From Nitrospira sp. (GTDB taxonomy: Bacteria; Nitrospirota; Nitrospiria; Nitrospirales; Nitrospiraceae): DNA of 64,000 bases. A program made the position numbers and the translations under genes. The stretch lies in the NCBI GenBank assembly GCA_009594995.1, contig VOPR01000025.1:62001-126000 (forward strand). The letters run 5' to 3'. This document shows, piece by piece, positions 19,297 through 27,367 of the stretch (within the stretch, counting starts at the first letter, position 1; every line of letters begins with the position of its first letter). Below the pieces are notes generated by a model. The model saw only the letters and a list, made by a program, of their open reading frames with translations, was not told the DNA's origin and did not search any database.

Positions 19297-20238
19297 TTAC
19301 GTGTTTCCCTGCGGGACGATACGCTGATAGTCTGCGCCGAAGTTGAACTGACGAACCGTCAGGACCGGACAGGGCGCATGGCGCAGCATCGCGCCGGCGA
19401 TACTTCCAACAAGAACATGCGAAATTCCGCGCCGCCCATGCGTCCCCATGATCATCAAGTCGAACCCCTGCTGGGTGACATAGGAGGCGATCGAATCGGC
19501 CGGCAAACCGGGTTTGAGCACATGATCGGCCTGAATGCCGTGGGCAGTCAGACAGGCGGACAGTATGCTCAGGCGTTTCTCCAGGTAGTCCCGCTGCTCC
19601 TTCCACTCCTTCGCATGACTCAAACTGAAATCCAAACCGTACGCGACCGGTTCCATGGCATGGAGGATGGTGATCGTGGCCCCGAGGGGGTTCGCGAACT
19701 GGACGGTATATTCCAACGCATCCAGCGAGCAGGTGGACAGATCGATCGGAACCACGATTCGCTTGATGGCCGACGTCGCCGCCGCACCGGTCGCCCCGTT
19801 CTTGCCGGCCTTCACCGCGAGGACCGGACAGGGCGCCATCCGCACCACCCGCTCCGCCGTGCTGCCGATCAACACATGGTCCAGCCCGGTGCGTCCATGC
19901 GTGCCGACCACCAGCAAATCCGCCCTGATTCCTTCGGCAACCGTCTGAACGGCCTGACTCGGAATGCCGGTTTCGATACGCGTCGTGATCGGCTGACCCG
20001 CCGCCTTGGCCCGCGCCTCTACGGACACCAGCTGACGATTGGCTTCGCTACGCAGATGGTCCAGATACATCTTATTGACGGTGTACTCCGGGTCCATCCC
20101 CGGATAAAGTTCAAGGACGGTCATTACACAAAGTTCGGCCTTCCATGCGCCGGCCAGGGCCAAGGCATAACCCATGGCACGATCGGCGCAAGCCGAAAAA
20201 TCCGTCGCGAAGAGCACACGCTTGATCAGAGGTGCCAT
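19297..20238 (-). CDS. Tandem universal stress protein (two UspA domains)
   Basis: 313 aa, two UspA domains (about 4-147 and 158-300). Both carry the ATP-binding signature G-x2-G-x9-G-S/T: GTHGRTGLDHVLIGSTAE and GTHGRRGISHVLVGSIAG. Such proteins sense ATP or stress and promote survival. It starts 3 bp after the cupredoxin gene stop and precedes the DUF2934 gene by 29 bp. Confidence 0.92.
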   Translation of the reverse strand: MAPLIKRVLFATDFSACADRAMGYALALAGAWKAELCVMTVLELYPGMDPEYTVNKMYLDHLRSEANRQLVSVEARAKAAGQPITTRIETGIPSQAVQTVAEGIRADLLVVGTHGRTGLDHVLIGSTAERVVRMAPCPVLAVKAGKNGATGAAATSAIKRIVVPIDLSTCSLDALEYTVQFANPLGATITILHAMEPVAYGLDFSLSHAKEWKEQRDYLEKRLSILSACLTAHGIQADHVLKPGLPADSIASYVTQQGFDLMIMGTHGRRGISHVLVGSIAGAMLRHAPCPVLTVRQFNFGADYQRIVPQGNT

Positions 20239-20241
20239 GAC

Positions 20242-20670
20242 CTAGGCCGCCTCCACATTCAAGAGCAAGAGTTCGCCTTTCATGTTCTGATGGATGGAAC
20301 AACGGAACTCATGTCGCCCCGGCCGCTCCATGGTGAAGCGAACCACCGCTGACTTCTTCCCGTCTAAAAAAATCCCGCTGATGCCCCTGCCGTACGACAC
20401 AATCCCTCCGGACTCGACACGCGTCGGAATTCCGTCGAACATGGTCGAACCGAAATCGTGGCGTTCCTGATCCTCATTCGTGATGGCGATGACCGTCGCG
20501 ACTCCCAGTCGGAGGGGAATCTGCTTGGTGACGAAGGCAAAATCCCGGATCTCCACCTCAATCCGCTGCTCCGCCTGAGCTCCGCCCTGGGAGCAGAGCG
20601 CCAAAACAAAACAGGCTGCCAGCCAAACCCGCCCCCCGCTCAAAACCGACGCCCTCTTTTTCACACCCAT
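20242..20670 (-). CDS. Secreted cupredoxin-like copper protein
   Basis: 142 aa with a signal peptide (WLAACFVLALCSQGGAQA) and a cupredoxin domain starting VEIRDFAFVTKQIPLRLG. Copper ligands are visible: His in ERHDFGS, then C-x2-H-x2-M in FRCSIHQNMKGE, so a type-1 copper site is plausible. It would act in the periplasm in electron transfer or copper handling. Two ATGs lie close together: AAGGAGG is 1 base from the first (20676) and 7 from the second (20670), so I chose the second. It is flanked by Usp genes in the operon. Confidence 0.8.
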   Translation of the reverse strand: MGVKKRASVLSGGRVWLAACFVLALCSQGGAQAEQRIEVEIRDFAFVTKQIPLRLGVATVIAITNEDQERHDFGSTMFDGIPTRVESGGIVSYGRGISGIFLDGKKSAVVRFTMERPGRHEFRCSIHQNMKGELLLLNVEAA

Positions 20671-20682
20671 AACCATGCCTCC

Positions 20683-21186
20683 TTATGATGAACTCTTGCT
20701 GGTGCGCACCTTCGTTCGTTTGACGGGCAACGGAACCGTCAGGACCGGACAACCAGCCGTCCTGACCACCTTCTCCGCCGTGCTGCCGAAGAAGATCTTA
20801 TCCACACCGCCCACCGCTCCTCCATAACTTCCCATCACGACCAAATCAACCCCCTCCACCCGCGCCGTCCTCGCGATCTCCTCAAAGGGACAGCCATCGG
20901 CGAGCAGCCGTTTGATGTTTATCCCCTTCGCCTCATCCCGGGCCAGCAATTCCCGAGCATTCAGACGGGCGAAGTGATGGAGCTGTTTTTTCTGTTTTGC
21001 GACATCTGAAGCAGGTGCCAAACCGAGCCGATTCAGCGCGTCAAGACTCTTGGTATCGACCACGTGGAGCAGGAGCACCTCTGCCTGATACGACCGCGCA
21101 AACGATAGGGCGATCCGGAACGCTTCTTCGGAACAGGGCGAGAAATCCACCGGAACCAGAATCTTCGTGAACAAACGATCTGCCAT
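20683..21186 (-). CDS. Universal stress protein (single UspA domain)
   Basis: 167-aa UspA protein (KILVPVDFSPCSEEAF start; VVMGSYGGAVGGVDKIFFGSTAE as the ATP loop, slightly divergent in its glycine spacing). A basic tail (KRTKVRTSKSSS) follows. It is the first gene of the minus-strand cluster that ends with focA, so its promoter probably drives the formate dehydrogenase operon. The ATG at 21186 has GGAG 5 bases upstream; a GTG at 21189 is adjacent. Confidence 0.88.
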   Translation of the reverse strand: MADRLFTKILVPVDFSPCSEEAFRIALSFARSYQAEVLLLHVVDTKSLDALNRLGLAPASDVAKQKKQLHHFARLNARELLARDEAKGINIKRLLADGCPFEEIARTARVEGVDLVVMGSYGGAVGGVDKIFFGSTAEKVVRTAGCPVLTVPLPVKRTKVRTSKSSS

Positions 21187-21337
21187 CACATCTCCCCCCC
21201 ACTCCGCTTCGATATCATCAGCAAGGCCGATGCCATCAACACAGGCCGATAACTCAACGCGAACAGCCCGGTTTGCCTATGATTCATACGCCTTTGGGCA
21301 TACACCATCAACTACCGAACCATTCCGGTGGTGTCCT

Positions 21338-21365
21338 GCTACAGCCTCACAAAGCCCCCTGTAGC
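21338..21365. promoter_or_regulatory. 28-bp dyad GCTACAG-N14-CTGTAGC, second copy
   Basis: Same half-sites and same 14-bp spacing as at 5140-5167, with an unrelated spacer. It lies in the 356-bp divergent region between the usp/formate dehydrogenase operon (start 21186, minus) and the 31-aa peptide gene (start 21543, plus), about 150 bp from the former. A further GCTGTAG half-site-like word occurs near 21433. It is best read as an operator for a shared regulator. I see no firm -35/-10 pair in the rest of the region. Confidence 0.5.
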
Positions 21366-21542
21366 GGAACGCCACAGATTCCAACAGGCTGATCAGGCGC
21401 GAAACAGTGGATGGTCAACGGAGATTACTGAATGCCGCTGTAGTCGGTGCAGGCGCTGGTCCACGCGCACAGCGCATGGATTTCCACCCCACCTCCCTGA
21501 TGGCATTCCTCTTGCTCAAAGACTGATCGAAAGGAAAGCCCT

Positions 21543-21638
21543 ATGTCTCGAACGCATTGGCTCTTGCTTGGAGCTCTACTCGTGGGCGTCGCCGTCGCCC
21601 TATATCTCATATTCTTTTGCCCGACGGAATGCCACTGA
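21543..21638 (+). CDS. 31-aa single-span membrane peptide with C-x3-C-H end
   Basis: Small gene below usual ORF length cut-offs. AAAGGA lies 7 bases upstream of the ATG, a well-placed ribosome site. The product is a short positive N terminus (SRTHW), one hydrophobic span (LLLGALLVGVAVALYLIFF) and the tail CPTECH, whose Cys and His could bind a metal or heme or form a disulfide. It lies 39 bp ahead of the hydrolase/Usp pair on the same strand. No function is known to me. That it is translated is inferred from the ribosome site and the clean signal-anchor design. Confidence 0.6.
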   Translation: MSRTHWLLLGALLVGVAVALYLIFFCPTECH

Positions 21639-21677
21639 CCGTTCGCACCATCACGACGACGTGATTCGACCACACGC

Positions 21678-22352
21678 ATGAATACGGAGAGCATCTTTCA
21701 GCTTACGATCACCGGCGACGGAGTTGCACTCGACGGGATCCTCGGCCTCCCCAAACAGCCGCGGGGCATCATTGCCTTTGCCCACGGCAGCGGGAGCGGA
21801 CGGTTCAGCCCCCGCAACCAGTTCGTGGCCCGCGTCCTGGAAGCGGGCGGGTTCGCAACATTACTGCTGGATCTGCTCTCGCCGGAGGAAGCCGACGATC
21901 AGCGGAAAATTTTCAATATCGATCTCCTGGCTGATCGCCTGCTGCTTGCCCAGGCCTGGTTACACACACATGCTCAAACCAGCGGACTACGACTCGGCTA
22001 CTTCGGCGCCAGCACGGGAGCCGGGGCAGCCCTGCAGGCAGCGGCTCGCGAGCCACAAGCGGTCGGCGCAGTCGTCTCACGCGGCGGACGGCCCGATCTC
22101 GCAGGCCCTTATCTCAGCCGCGTCACCGCACCGACCCTGCTGCTCGTCGGCGGCGACGATGGCCCGGTCATCGGCATGAACGAGGAGGCGATGAATCAAC
22201 TCACCTGCCAGAAGGACCTCATCATTATTCCGGGAGCCAGCCATCTTTTTGAGGAGCCCGGTACGCTTGAGCAGGTCGCCAAAGAGGCGCTCCGCTGGTT
22301 TCAACGCTACCTCTCCCCGGCCTCGCACAGAACAAAGGAGTTTCGGCAATGA
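21678..22352 (+). CDS. Dienelactone-hydrolase-like alpha/beta hydrolase
   Basis: 224 aa, alpha/beta-hydrolase fold. Visible are the strand and turn FAHGSGSGRFSPRN, the nucleophile region GYFGASTGAGAALQAA (Ser in GASTGAG), TLLLVGGDDGPVIG with the acid residue, and ASHLFEEPG with the catalytic His. Relatives are often paired with Usp or phosphoribosyltransferase genes. The substrate is unknown. It overlaps the next usp gene by 4 bp (ATGA). Confidence 0.85.
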   Translation: MNTESIFQLTITGDGVALDGILGLPKQPRGIIAFAHGSGSGRFSPRNQFVARVLEAGGFATLLLDLLSPEEADDQRKIFNIDLLADRLLLAQAWLHTHAQTSGLRLGYFGASTGAGAALQAAAREPQAVGAVVSRGGRPDLAGPYLSRVTAPTLLLVGGDDGPVIGMNEEAMNQLTCQKDLIIIPGASHLFEEPGTLEQVAKEALRWFQRYLSPASHRTKEFRQ

Positions 22353-23212
22353 AGATCCTCCTCGCAGTCGATGGGTCCGACCATTCGTATGAAGCGGTCA
22401 GAGCGCTCAAGTACTTACGCCGTGCAGACGAGCTGACGCTCCTGCATGTAGTCGATGCCCCTCGCCCCGCCTACCCGATGATGGTTCCTGAAGTCGCCCA
22501 GGAACTGTACGCGCAATTGGAACGCAGCATGAAAGAAGATGGCGAGCAGTTGTTGACGCGGATCCAATCGCTCCTCCCGCTCCACAGCGGGCCTGTGGTG
22601 AAAGTGCTGGAAGTAGGGTCACCGGCGGAAAAGATCGTCTCGGCAGTCGAGGCACACCATGCAGATCTGATCGTCATGGGAGCTAGGGGCTTGGGGCCGG
22701 TAAAAGAACGGGTGCTCGGCAGCGTGTCTCATCGCATCTTGAGCATGGCTCTCTGCGCCAAACTGATTTTGCACGGCTCGCTCCGCGATTTGAAACAGAT
22801 CCTCCTACCGCTCCAAGGCCCATCGGATGCCGAGGCCGCGCTTCGGTTTCTCGGGAAACAACCATTTCAGGAACCGGTGAACATCAATCTTCTAGCCGTG
22901 CTCCCGCCGACGCGCCCGCCATGGCCAGTGGACGATAGTGCGGCCGAAAAGCTGGAGGTGCAGGCCCTTCGCCATGCCCGGGAATTCGTGGACGACGTGG
23001 CGGGCAAACTTCGCGCACAGGGGTATACGACCCGGAGTGCCAGCGTTCTGGGAACTCCCCTTACCATGATTCTCCACGAAGCGGAGAAACTCGGAGTGGA
23101 TCTGATCATGGTCGGCTCACGCGCCAGACAGGGCATAACCAGGTTCGTCCTGGGCAGCGTCTCCCATGCGGTGCTCCATCGAGCTCCCTGTCAGGTGCTG
23201 GTGTTTGAATGA
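22349..23212 (+). CDS. Tandem universal stress protein (two UspA domains)
   Basis: 287 aa with two UspA domains (about 1-143 and 149-287). The ATP-loop signatures are GARGLGPVKERVLGSVSH and GSRARQGITRFVLGSVSH. It is translationally coupled to the hydrolase gene. With the two Usp genes across the divergent promoter, this makes five UspA domains around the formate dehydrogenase locus. Confidence 0.92.
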   Translation: MKILLAVDGSDHSYEAVRALKYLRRADELTLLHVVDAPRPAYPMMVPEVAQELYAQLERSMKEDGEQLLTRIQSLLPLHSGPVVKVLEVGSPAEKIVSAVEAHHADLIVMGARGLGPVKERVLGSVSHRILSMALCAKLILHGSLRDLKQILLPLQGPSDAEAALRFLGKQPFQEPVNINLLAVLPPTRPPWPVDDSAAEKLEVQALRHAREFVDDVAGKLRAQGYTTRSASVLGTPLTMILHEAEKLGVDLIMVGSRARQGITRFVLGSVSHAVLHRAPCQVLVFE

Positions 23213-23290
23213 GCGAGGTGAGGAGAGATCGGTGTGCCAGATAATGCTGTACGAGATTATTAACTATGGAGAAAGAAGCGTTATGAGCGC

Positions 23291-23420
23291 GCCAGGCCGG
23301 TCGGAAAAGTCGTCCAGCAAGGCCGCAGGGAGCGCGACGACTGAAGCGTACCCTCTGGGTACGTTGCAAGGAGGCGCACGACCGAGAACGCCGCTGGCGG
23401 CTTTTCCGACCCGCCTGGGC
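23291..23420. repeat. Palindromic intergenic repeat (MITE-like), copy 1
   Basis: About 130 bp with terminal inverted repeats (GTCGGAAAAG near 23300-23309 and CTTTTCCGAC at 23401-23410, extended outward by GCCAGGC and GCCTGGGC). An internal palindrome (CGTACCCTCTGGGTACG) is centred near 23356, so the whole element can fold as one long hairpin. It shares CCAGCAAGGCCGCAG, GAGAACG and the CGCTGGC end with the copy at 32509-32633. No coding capacity is seen. It fills the gap between two convergent genes and may also end their transcripts. Confidence 0.7.
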
Positions 23421-23827
23421 TAGCAGGGCTGGCCGTTGAAGACGCAGGGCTTATACCGCGCAATATCGAATTCAATATCCTCCTGGTAGACCCGCTCGTT
23501 CCCGTTCACCCCGTCCTGATCCGGGTCATTGAACATCGTGTGGTTCCACCAATAAAACAGCGGATATTGCTCGGTGTAATAGACCGGGTTGCCATAGTTG
23601 CTCCTGGTGTATTCCTGCACCAGGCGGCCCGTCACGTAATCGACCTTCCCGTCGCCATGCAGCGAATACAGCATAATGAACATTCTCGACTCATGGTCAT
23701 AGAGTTCGTCGAGACGACTGTTCAGATCCGGCTCGAGCGGGAGGGGCTCCAGGGACCAACCCTGAGCAGGCGGAAGCAGCAGGCACAGCAGGAGGATCAC
23801 ACAAGCGACAATGCGATGGTTCGTCAT
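23420..23827 (-). CDS. Secreted hypothetical protein with acidic D-x-D-x-D-G-type motif
   Basis: 135 aa with an N-terminal signal peptide (VACVILLLCLLLPPAQG), then an aromatic-rich body (YTEQYPLFYWWNHTMF) and the motif DPDQDGVNGNERVYQ, like a calcium-binding EF-hand or dockerin loop. Two Cys at the end (CVFNGQPC) may form a disulfide. I do not recognise the family. The stop codon coincides with the edge of the palindromic repeat, so the repeat may have supplied the last bases. Confidence 0.7.
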   Translation of the reverse strand: MTNHRIVACVILLLCLLLPPAQGWSLEPLPLEPDLNSRLDELYDHESRMFIMLYSLHGDGKVDYVTGRLVQEYTRSNYGNPVYYTEQYPLFYWWNHTMFNDPDQDGVNGNERVYQEDIEFDIARYKPCVFNGQPC

Positions 23828-23972
23828 GGTTCCAGAGTCCGACCGACACCACAGCTCAAACGATTTCGTTCATGCTACCACCCACCTATTGCACGTTCAA
23901 GCGTTTGGCCTGCGTTTTTCGCGGTACGCTCACCTTGCCGATCCGATGCGCCACCTCTTATAATCGCGCACG

Positions 23973-25316
23973 ATGTCCACCAGCATGCCGCGCGCATCAC
24001 TCCATACATTGGGCTGCCGCCTCAGCCAGTCAGAGACTGCGATGCTGGCCGATACCCTCACGCGCCAGGGATACCAGCTGGTCGAGTTCGGCAAGGAAAC
24101 AGACCTGCTGGTCTTGAATACCTGTTCCGTTACGGAAAATGCCGAAAAAGATTGTCGTTACGCAGTGCGCAAGACCTTGCGCCACTCGCCCCATGCCTTC
24201 GTCGCCGTCACCGGCTGTTACGCGCAGACTGGCGCCGCGCAACTGGAGACTGTTCCCGGCATTGATCTGATCGTCGGCACTCAGTTCAAAATGAATCTGC
24301 CGGACTATCTCCCGGCCCCGGCCAAACTCCAGAAACAGCCGGAACCGGAACTCCGTCACAGCCGCACCATCGATCGCGAAGATTTCGTCCTGCCCGGCAC
24401 CGCCTATTCCGACTCGACCCGCGCGCTGCTGAAAATCCAGGACGGATGCGACTTCATGTGCAGCTTCTGCCTGATTCCGTTTGCGCGCGGGCGTGAACGC
24501 AGCCGCGTTGCCGAGGATGTGTTGCGGGAAGCGCGCGATCTCGCCGCGCACGGTTATCAAGAACTCGTGCTCACCGGCGTGAACATCGGCCAATATTCCC
24601 ATCAAGGAATGGATCTGGTTGCCCTGCTGAAAGAGATTGAATCTATTCCCGAAGTGCCTCGGATCAGGATTTCCTCTATCGAACCGACCACGGTGCCCGG
24701 CAGGCTTCTGGAACACATGGCCGCCTCGACAAAGCTCTGCCACTATCTGCATCTTCCGCTACAGAGCGGCGACGACGGAATCTTACACGCCATGAATCGA
24801 CGGTATGGCGTCCGGGAGTATGAAGAATTGGTCGAGCAGGCCCTGCAGCTGATGCCGGATCTCGGCCTGGGAACCGATCTCATGGTCGGCTTTCCCGGCG
24901 AAGATGATCAGGCATTTGAGAACACTATGCAGACAGCCACCAGACTTCCCTTTTCATATTTTCACGTGTTCAGCTATTCATCCCGACCGGGAACGGCAGC
25001 GGTTCGCCTGAAACCTCAGATTCCGCCTGCAACTATCCGGCAACGCAGCAAGACCCTGGCCGAACTATCCCGAACCAAGACGCTGGCCTTCTATCAACGA
25101 CACATCGGCCGCACGGTTTCCGTGTTGTTCGAGCAGGGCGAGCGCGACGGATTCCGCACGGGCACTACGTCCAATTTCACCCGAGTGGCGGTCGCGGCCG
25201 AGGCCGTTGCTGCCGGTTCCATCCACCCAGTCACGATCACCGGAGTGATGGACGGCTTGGCCTATGGCCACCTGGCCGCTCCAGCCGCCACGTCCGCGCA
25301 TAGGCCACTGCTATGA
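23973..25316 (+). CDS. mtaB: tRNA (t6A37-C2)-methylthiotransferase MtaB
   Basis: 447 aa. MtaB adds a methylthio group to t6A37 of tRNAs. It has an N-terminal MTTase domain with auxiliary-cluster cysteines (TLGCRLSQSET, LNTCSVTENAEKDC, TGCYAQ), the radical-SAM motif C-x3-C-x2-C (GCDFMCSFC, about residue 160), and a C-terminal TRAM-like region. The TLGCRLSQ-type start separates MtaB from MiaB. It overlaps the miaB start by 4 bp, so the two tRNA-modification enzymes are translated together. Confidence 0.93.
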   Translation: MSTSMPRASLHTLGCRLSQSETAMLADTLTRQGYQLVEFGKETDLLVLNTCSVTENAEKDCRYAVRKTLRHSPHAFVAVTGCYAQTGAAQLETVPGIDLIVGTQFKMNLPDYLPAPAKLQKQPEPELRHSRTIDREDFVLPGTAYSDSTRALLKIQDGCDFMCSFCLIPFARGRERSRVAEDVLREARDLAAHGYQELVLTGVNIGQYSHQGMDLVALLKEIESIPEVPRIRISSIEPTTVPGRLLEHMAASTKLCHYLHLPLQSGDDGILHAMNRRYGVREYEELVEQALQLMPDLGLGTDLMVGFPGEDDQAFENTMQTATRLPFSYFHVFSYSSRPGTAAVRLKPQIPPATIRQRSKTLAELSRTKTLAFYQRHIGRTVSVLFEQGERDGFRTGTTSNFTRVAVAAEAVAAGSIHPVTITGVMDGLAYGHLAAPAATSAHRPLL

Positions 25317-26671
25317 CACAGCCCAATAAACCCCATACAGTCCATATCGAAACCTTCGGTTGCCAGATGAACGAGTACGATTCGGAACTCGTCCGAACCT
25401 TGCTCCGCAAGGCGGGATTTGAATTTACCGAGGATCGGGAGCGTGCCGATGTCATGCTCATGAACACCTGCGCCATTCGTGAGAATGCGCATAACAAGGT
25501 GTACGGCCACCTCGCCGAACTCAAAGCCGTCAAGGAACAGCGGCCGCTGGTCGTCGGTGTGCTGGGCTGTATGGCGCAAAACCTCAAGGAAGAGCTGACA
25601 GAAAAACAACCGCTCGTGGATGTGCTGGTGGGCCCGGACGGATACCGGCAGCTGCCCGGCTTGCTGACGAATGCCCTGAACGCCGAGGAACAGGAAGTAA
25701 CCCGCCGGGGCTTGGCCGTCGATCTATCGGAATACGAAACCTACGACGACATTCTTCCCGAGCGCGACGGCGGCTGTAACGCCTGGATTGCCATCATGCG
25801 CGGGTGCGACAACTTTTGCAGTTTCTGCGTGGTGCCCTACACCCGCGGACGGGAACGCTCGCGTGATCCCCAGGGCATCATCCGCGAGGTGGAAGCCACG
25901 GTAGAAGCCGGCCATACCCAGATCACGCTGCTCGGGCAAAACGTGAACTCCTACCGGTACGACGATTGGGATTTCGCCCGTCTGATCCTGGCCGTCGCCG
26001 AAGTGCCTGGAGTGCAACGGGTCCGGTTCACCTCACCCCATCCGAAGGACTTTCCCGCTGCCTTACTGGATGCCGTCGCCAGCCACCCGAACATCTGCAA
26101 GCACATCCACCTGCCCTTGCAGTCCGGCAACGACCGCATCCTGGAACTGATGAATCGTACCTACAGCCGGAAGGAATACCTGGACCTTGCCGCAACGATT
26201 CGCCGCCGGCATCCCGGCATCGCTCTGACGACCGATATCATTTGCGGCTTCTGCTCGGAAACCGAGGAGGAGTTTCTGGATACCTATCGCATCGTGGAGG
26301 AGGTGCAGTACCACTCCGCCTATGTGTTCAAGTATTCGGAGCGGAAAAACACTATTGCGGCGCGCAAATTTCCGGACGATGTACCGGAAGCCGTCAAGGG
26401 TGAACGCGTCAGCCGTCTGGTGGACCTGCAACGCCCTGTGACCGCGCGCATCAATCGGGAGCTGATCGGCCGGACCCTCCCGGTAATGGTCGAAGGCGAC
26501 TCGAAACGTTCCTCGGAGCAATGGATGGGCCGCACCGATACCGGCATCTATGTGATTTGGAACAAGAGCGACGCCCCTGCCGCACTCGGCAGCATCCAAC
26601 CGGTTACGATCCTCGACGGAAGTGCCGCCGTGCTGATGGGGCGGCGTGATCCCGGTGCTACCCTGTCGTGA
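25313..26671 (+). CDS. miaB: tRNA-2-methylthio-N6-dimethylallyladenosine synthase MiaB
   Basis: 452 aa. MiaB converts i6A37 to ms2i6A37. N-terminal MTTase cysteines are in TFGCQMNEYDSE, NTCAIRENA and GCMAQ; the radical-SAM motif is GCDNFCSFC near residue 164; a TRAM domain is at the C terminus (LIGRTLPVMVEG onward). The TFGCQMNEYD start is diagnostic for MiaB. It is coupled to mtaB through ATGA. Confidence 0.95.
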   Translation: MTQPNKPHTVHIETFGCQMNEYDSELVRTLLRKAGFEFTEDRERADVMLMNTCAIRENAHNKVYGHLAELKAVKEQRPLVVGVLGCMAQNLKEELTEKQPLVDVLVGPDGYRQLPGLLTNALNAEEQEVTRRGLAVDLSEYETYDDILPERDGGCNAWIAIMRGCDNFCSFCVVPYTRGRERSRDPQGIIREVEATVEAGHTQITLLGQNVNSYRYDDWDFARLILAVAEVPGVQRVRFTSPHPKDFPAALLDAVASHPNICKHIHLPLQSGNDRILELMNRTYSRKEYLDLAATIRRRHPGIALTTDIICGFCSETEEEFLDTYRIVEEVQYHSAYVFKYSERKNTIAARKFPDDVPEAVKGERVSRLVDLQRPVTARINRELIGRTLPVMVEGDSKRSSEQWMGRTDTGIYVIWNKSDAPAALGSIQPVTILDGSAAVLMGRRDPGATLS

Positions 26672-27065
26672 ATCGAATCCGCACTCCCCACAATGCGACA
26701 CCCGGACCAAGCCGGTCTCCACACGCCGCACCGTGGTTGCAGCAGGATGATAGGCACTCACTTATTGCAGGGTGGAGGGGACAACATTGCCCAGTCCTGT
26801 ACAACCGTTGCCAAAATTTAGACGCCCGCCCACGTCAGACTGACAAACACAGAACACGCTCTGCCATCACTTCGCTTATCTGTTTTCAGTCCCGCGCGCT
26901 GGCTCGCTACCACCTGCCTCTCAATGGAGTGACTTCACTGCCTTGAAACATCAATAGCTTAGACGATCGCTTCCAGCGTGTGCCGCCACGCCTCATTCAC
27001 AAGATCCATCGCAGGTATCGACTCAACGGGGACGCGCAATCGCGCCTCCGAAGTCTATGGAAACA

Positions 27066-27081
27066 GGGCATAGCCTTTGCT
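27066..27081 (+). promoter_or_regulatory. Candidate sigma-54 promoter
   Basis: GGGCATAGCCTTTGCT matches the -24/-12 consensus TGGCAC-N5-TTGCW at 9 of 11 fixed positions, with the essential GG and GC at the right distance. It lies about 70 bp upstream of the 43-aa peptide gene and could also serve the lipoprotein after it. The rest of the 478-bp gap after miaB holds nothing I recognise. No enhancer-binding protein gene is in the window. Confidence 0.4.
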
Positions 27082-27149
27082 TGGTCCATTCTGGCAACCG
27101 CATAAAACCAGGTTCATTAACCACCGACCCAGCCAGAGGACGTCGCATC

Positions 27150-27281
27150 ATGAAGAAAGAGATCAGCCAGAGTCATGCAGAAGAAACCCCTACGGGTATG
27201 AGCCTGGAAACCATCATCGCCGTCGGGGTCTTCGGATGGATGGCCCTCGGCGTCGTCATGATGGGCCTGGGGATCTGGTAA
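27150..27281 (+). CDS. 43-aa single-span membrane peptide
   Basis: Short protein: polar N terminus (KKEISQSHAEETPTG) followed by one membrane span (LETIIAVGVFGWMALGVVMM, then GLGIW). AGAGGA lies about 10 bases before the ATG. The frame is open upstream to an ATG at 27057, but that extension lacks a ribosome site and contains no conserved-looking sequence. No function is known to me. The lipoprotein gene follows after 86 bp. Confidence 0.55.
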   Translation: MKKEISQSHAEETPTGMSLETIIAVGVFGWMALGVVMMGLGIW

Positions 27282-27367
27282 TTCCAAACCGTCGCTCCGC
27301 GCCTTCGCCCTGAAGCCGCGCCGCCCCTGTTCCCGACCGCATCGACCAGCCGAGAAGGAAGACCGCC

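Noticed and set aside
19268..19606. N-terminal extension of the DUF2934 gene
   Set aside because: The extension overlaps the tandem Usp gene in another frame; the ATG at 19267 has AAGGAG directly upstream.
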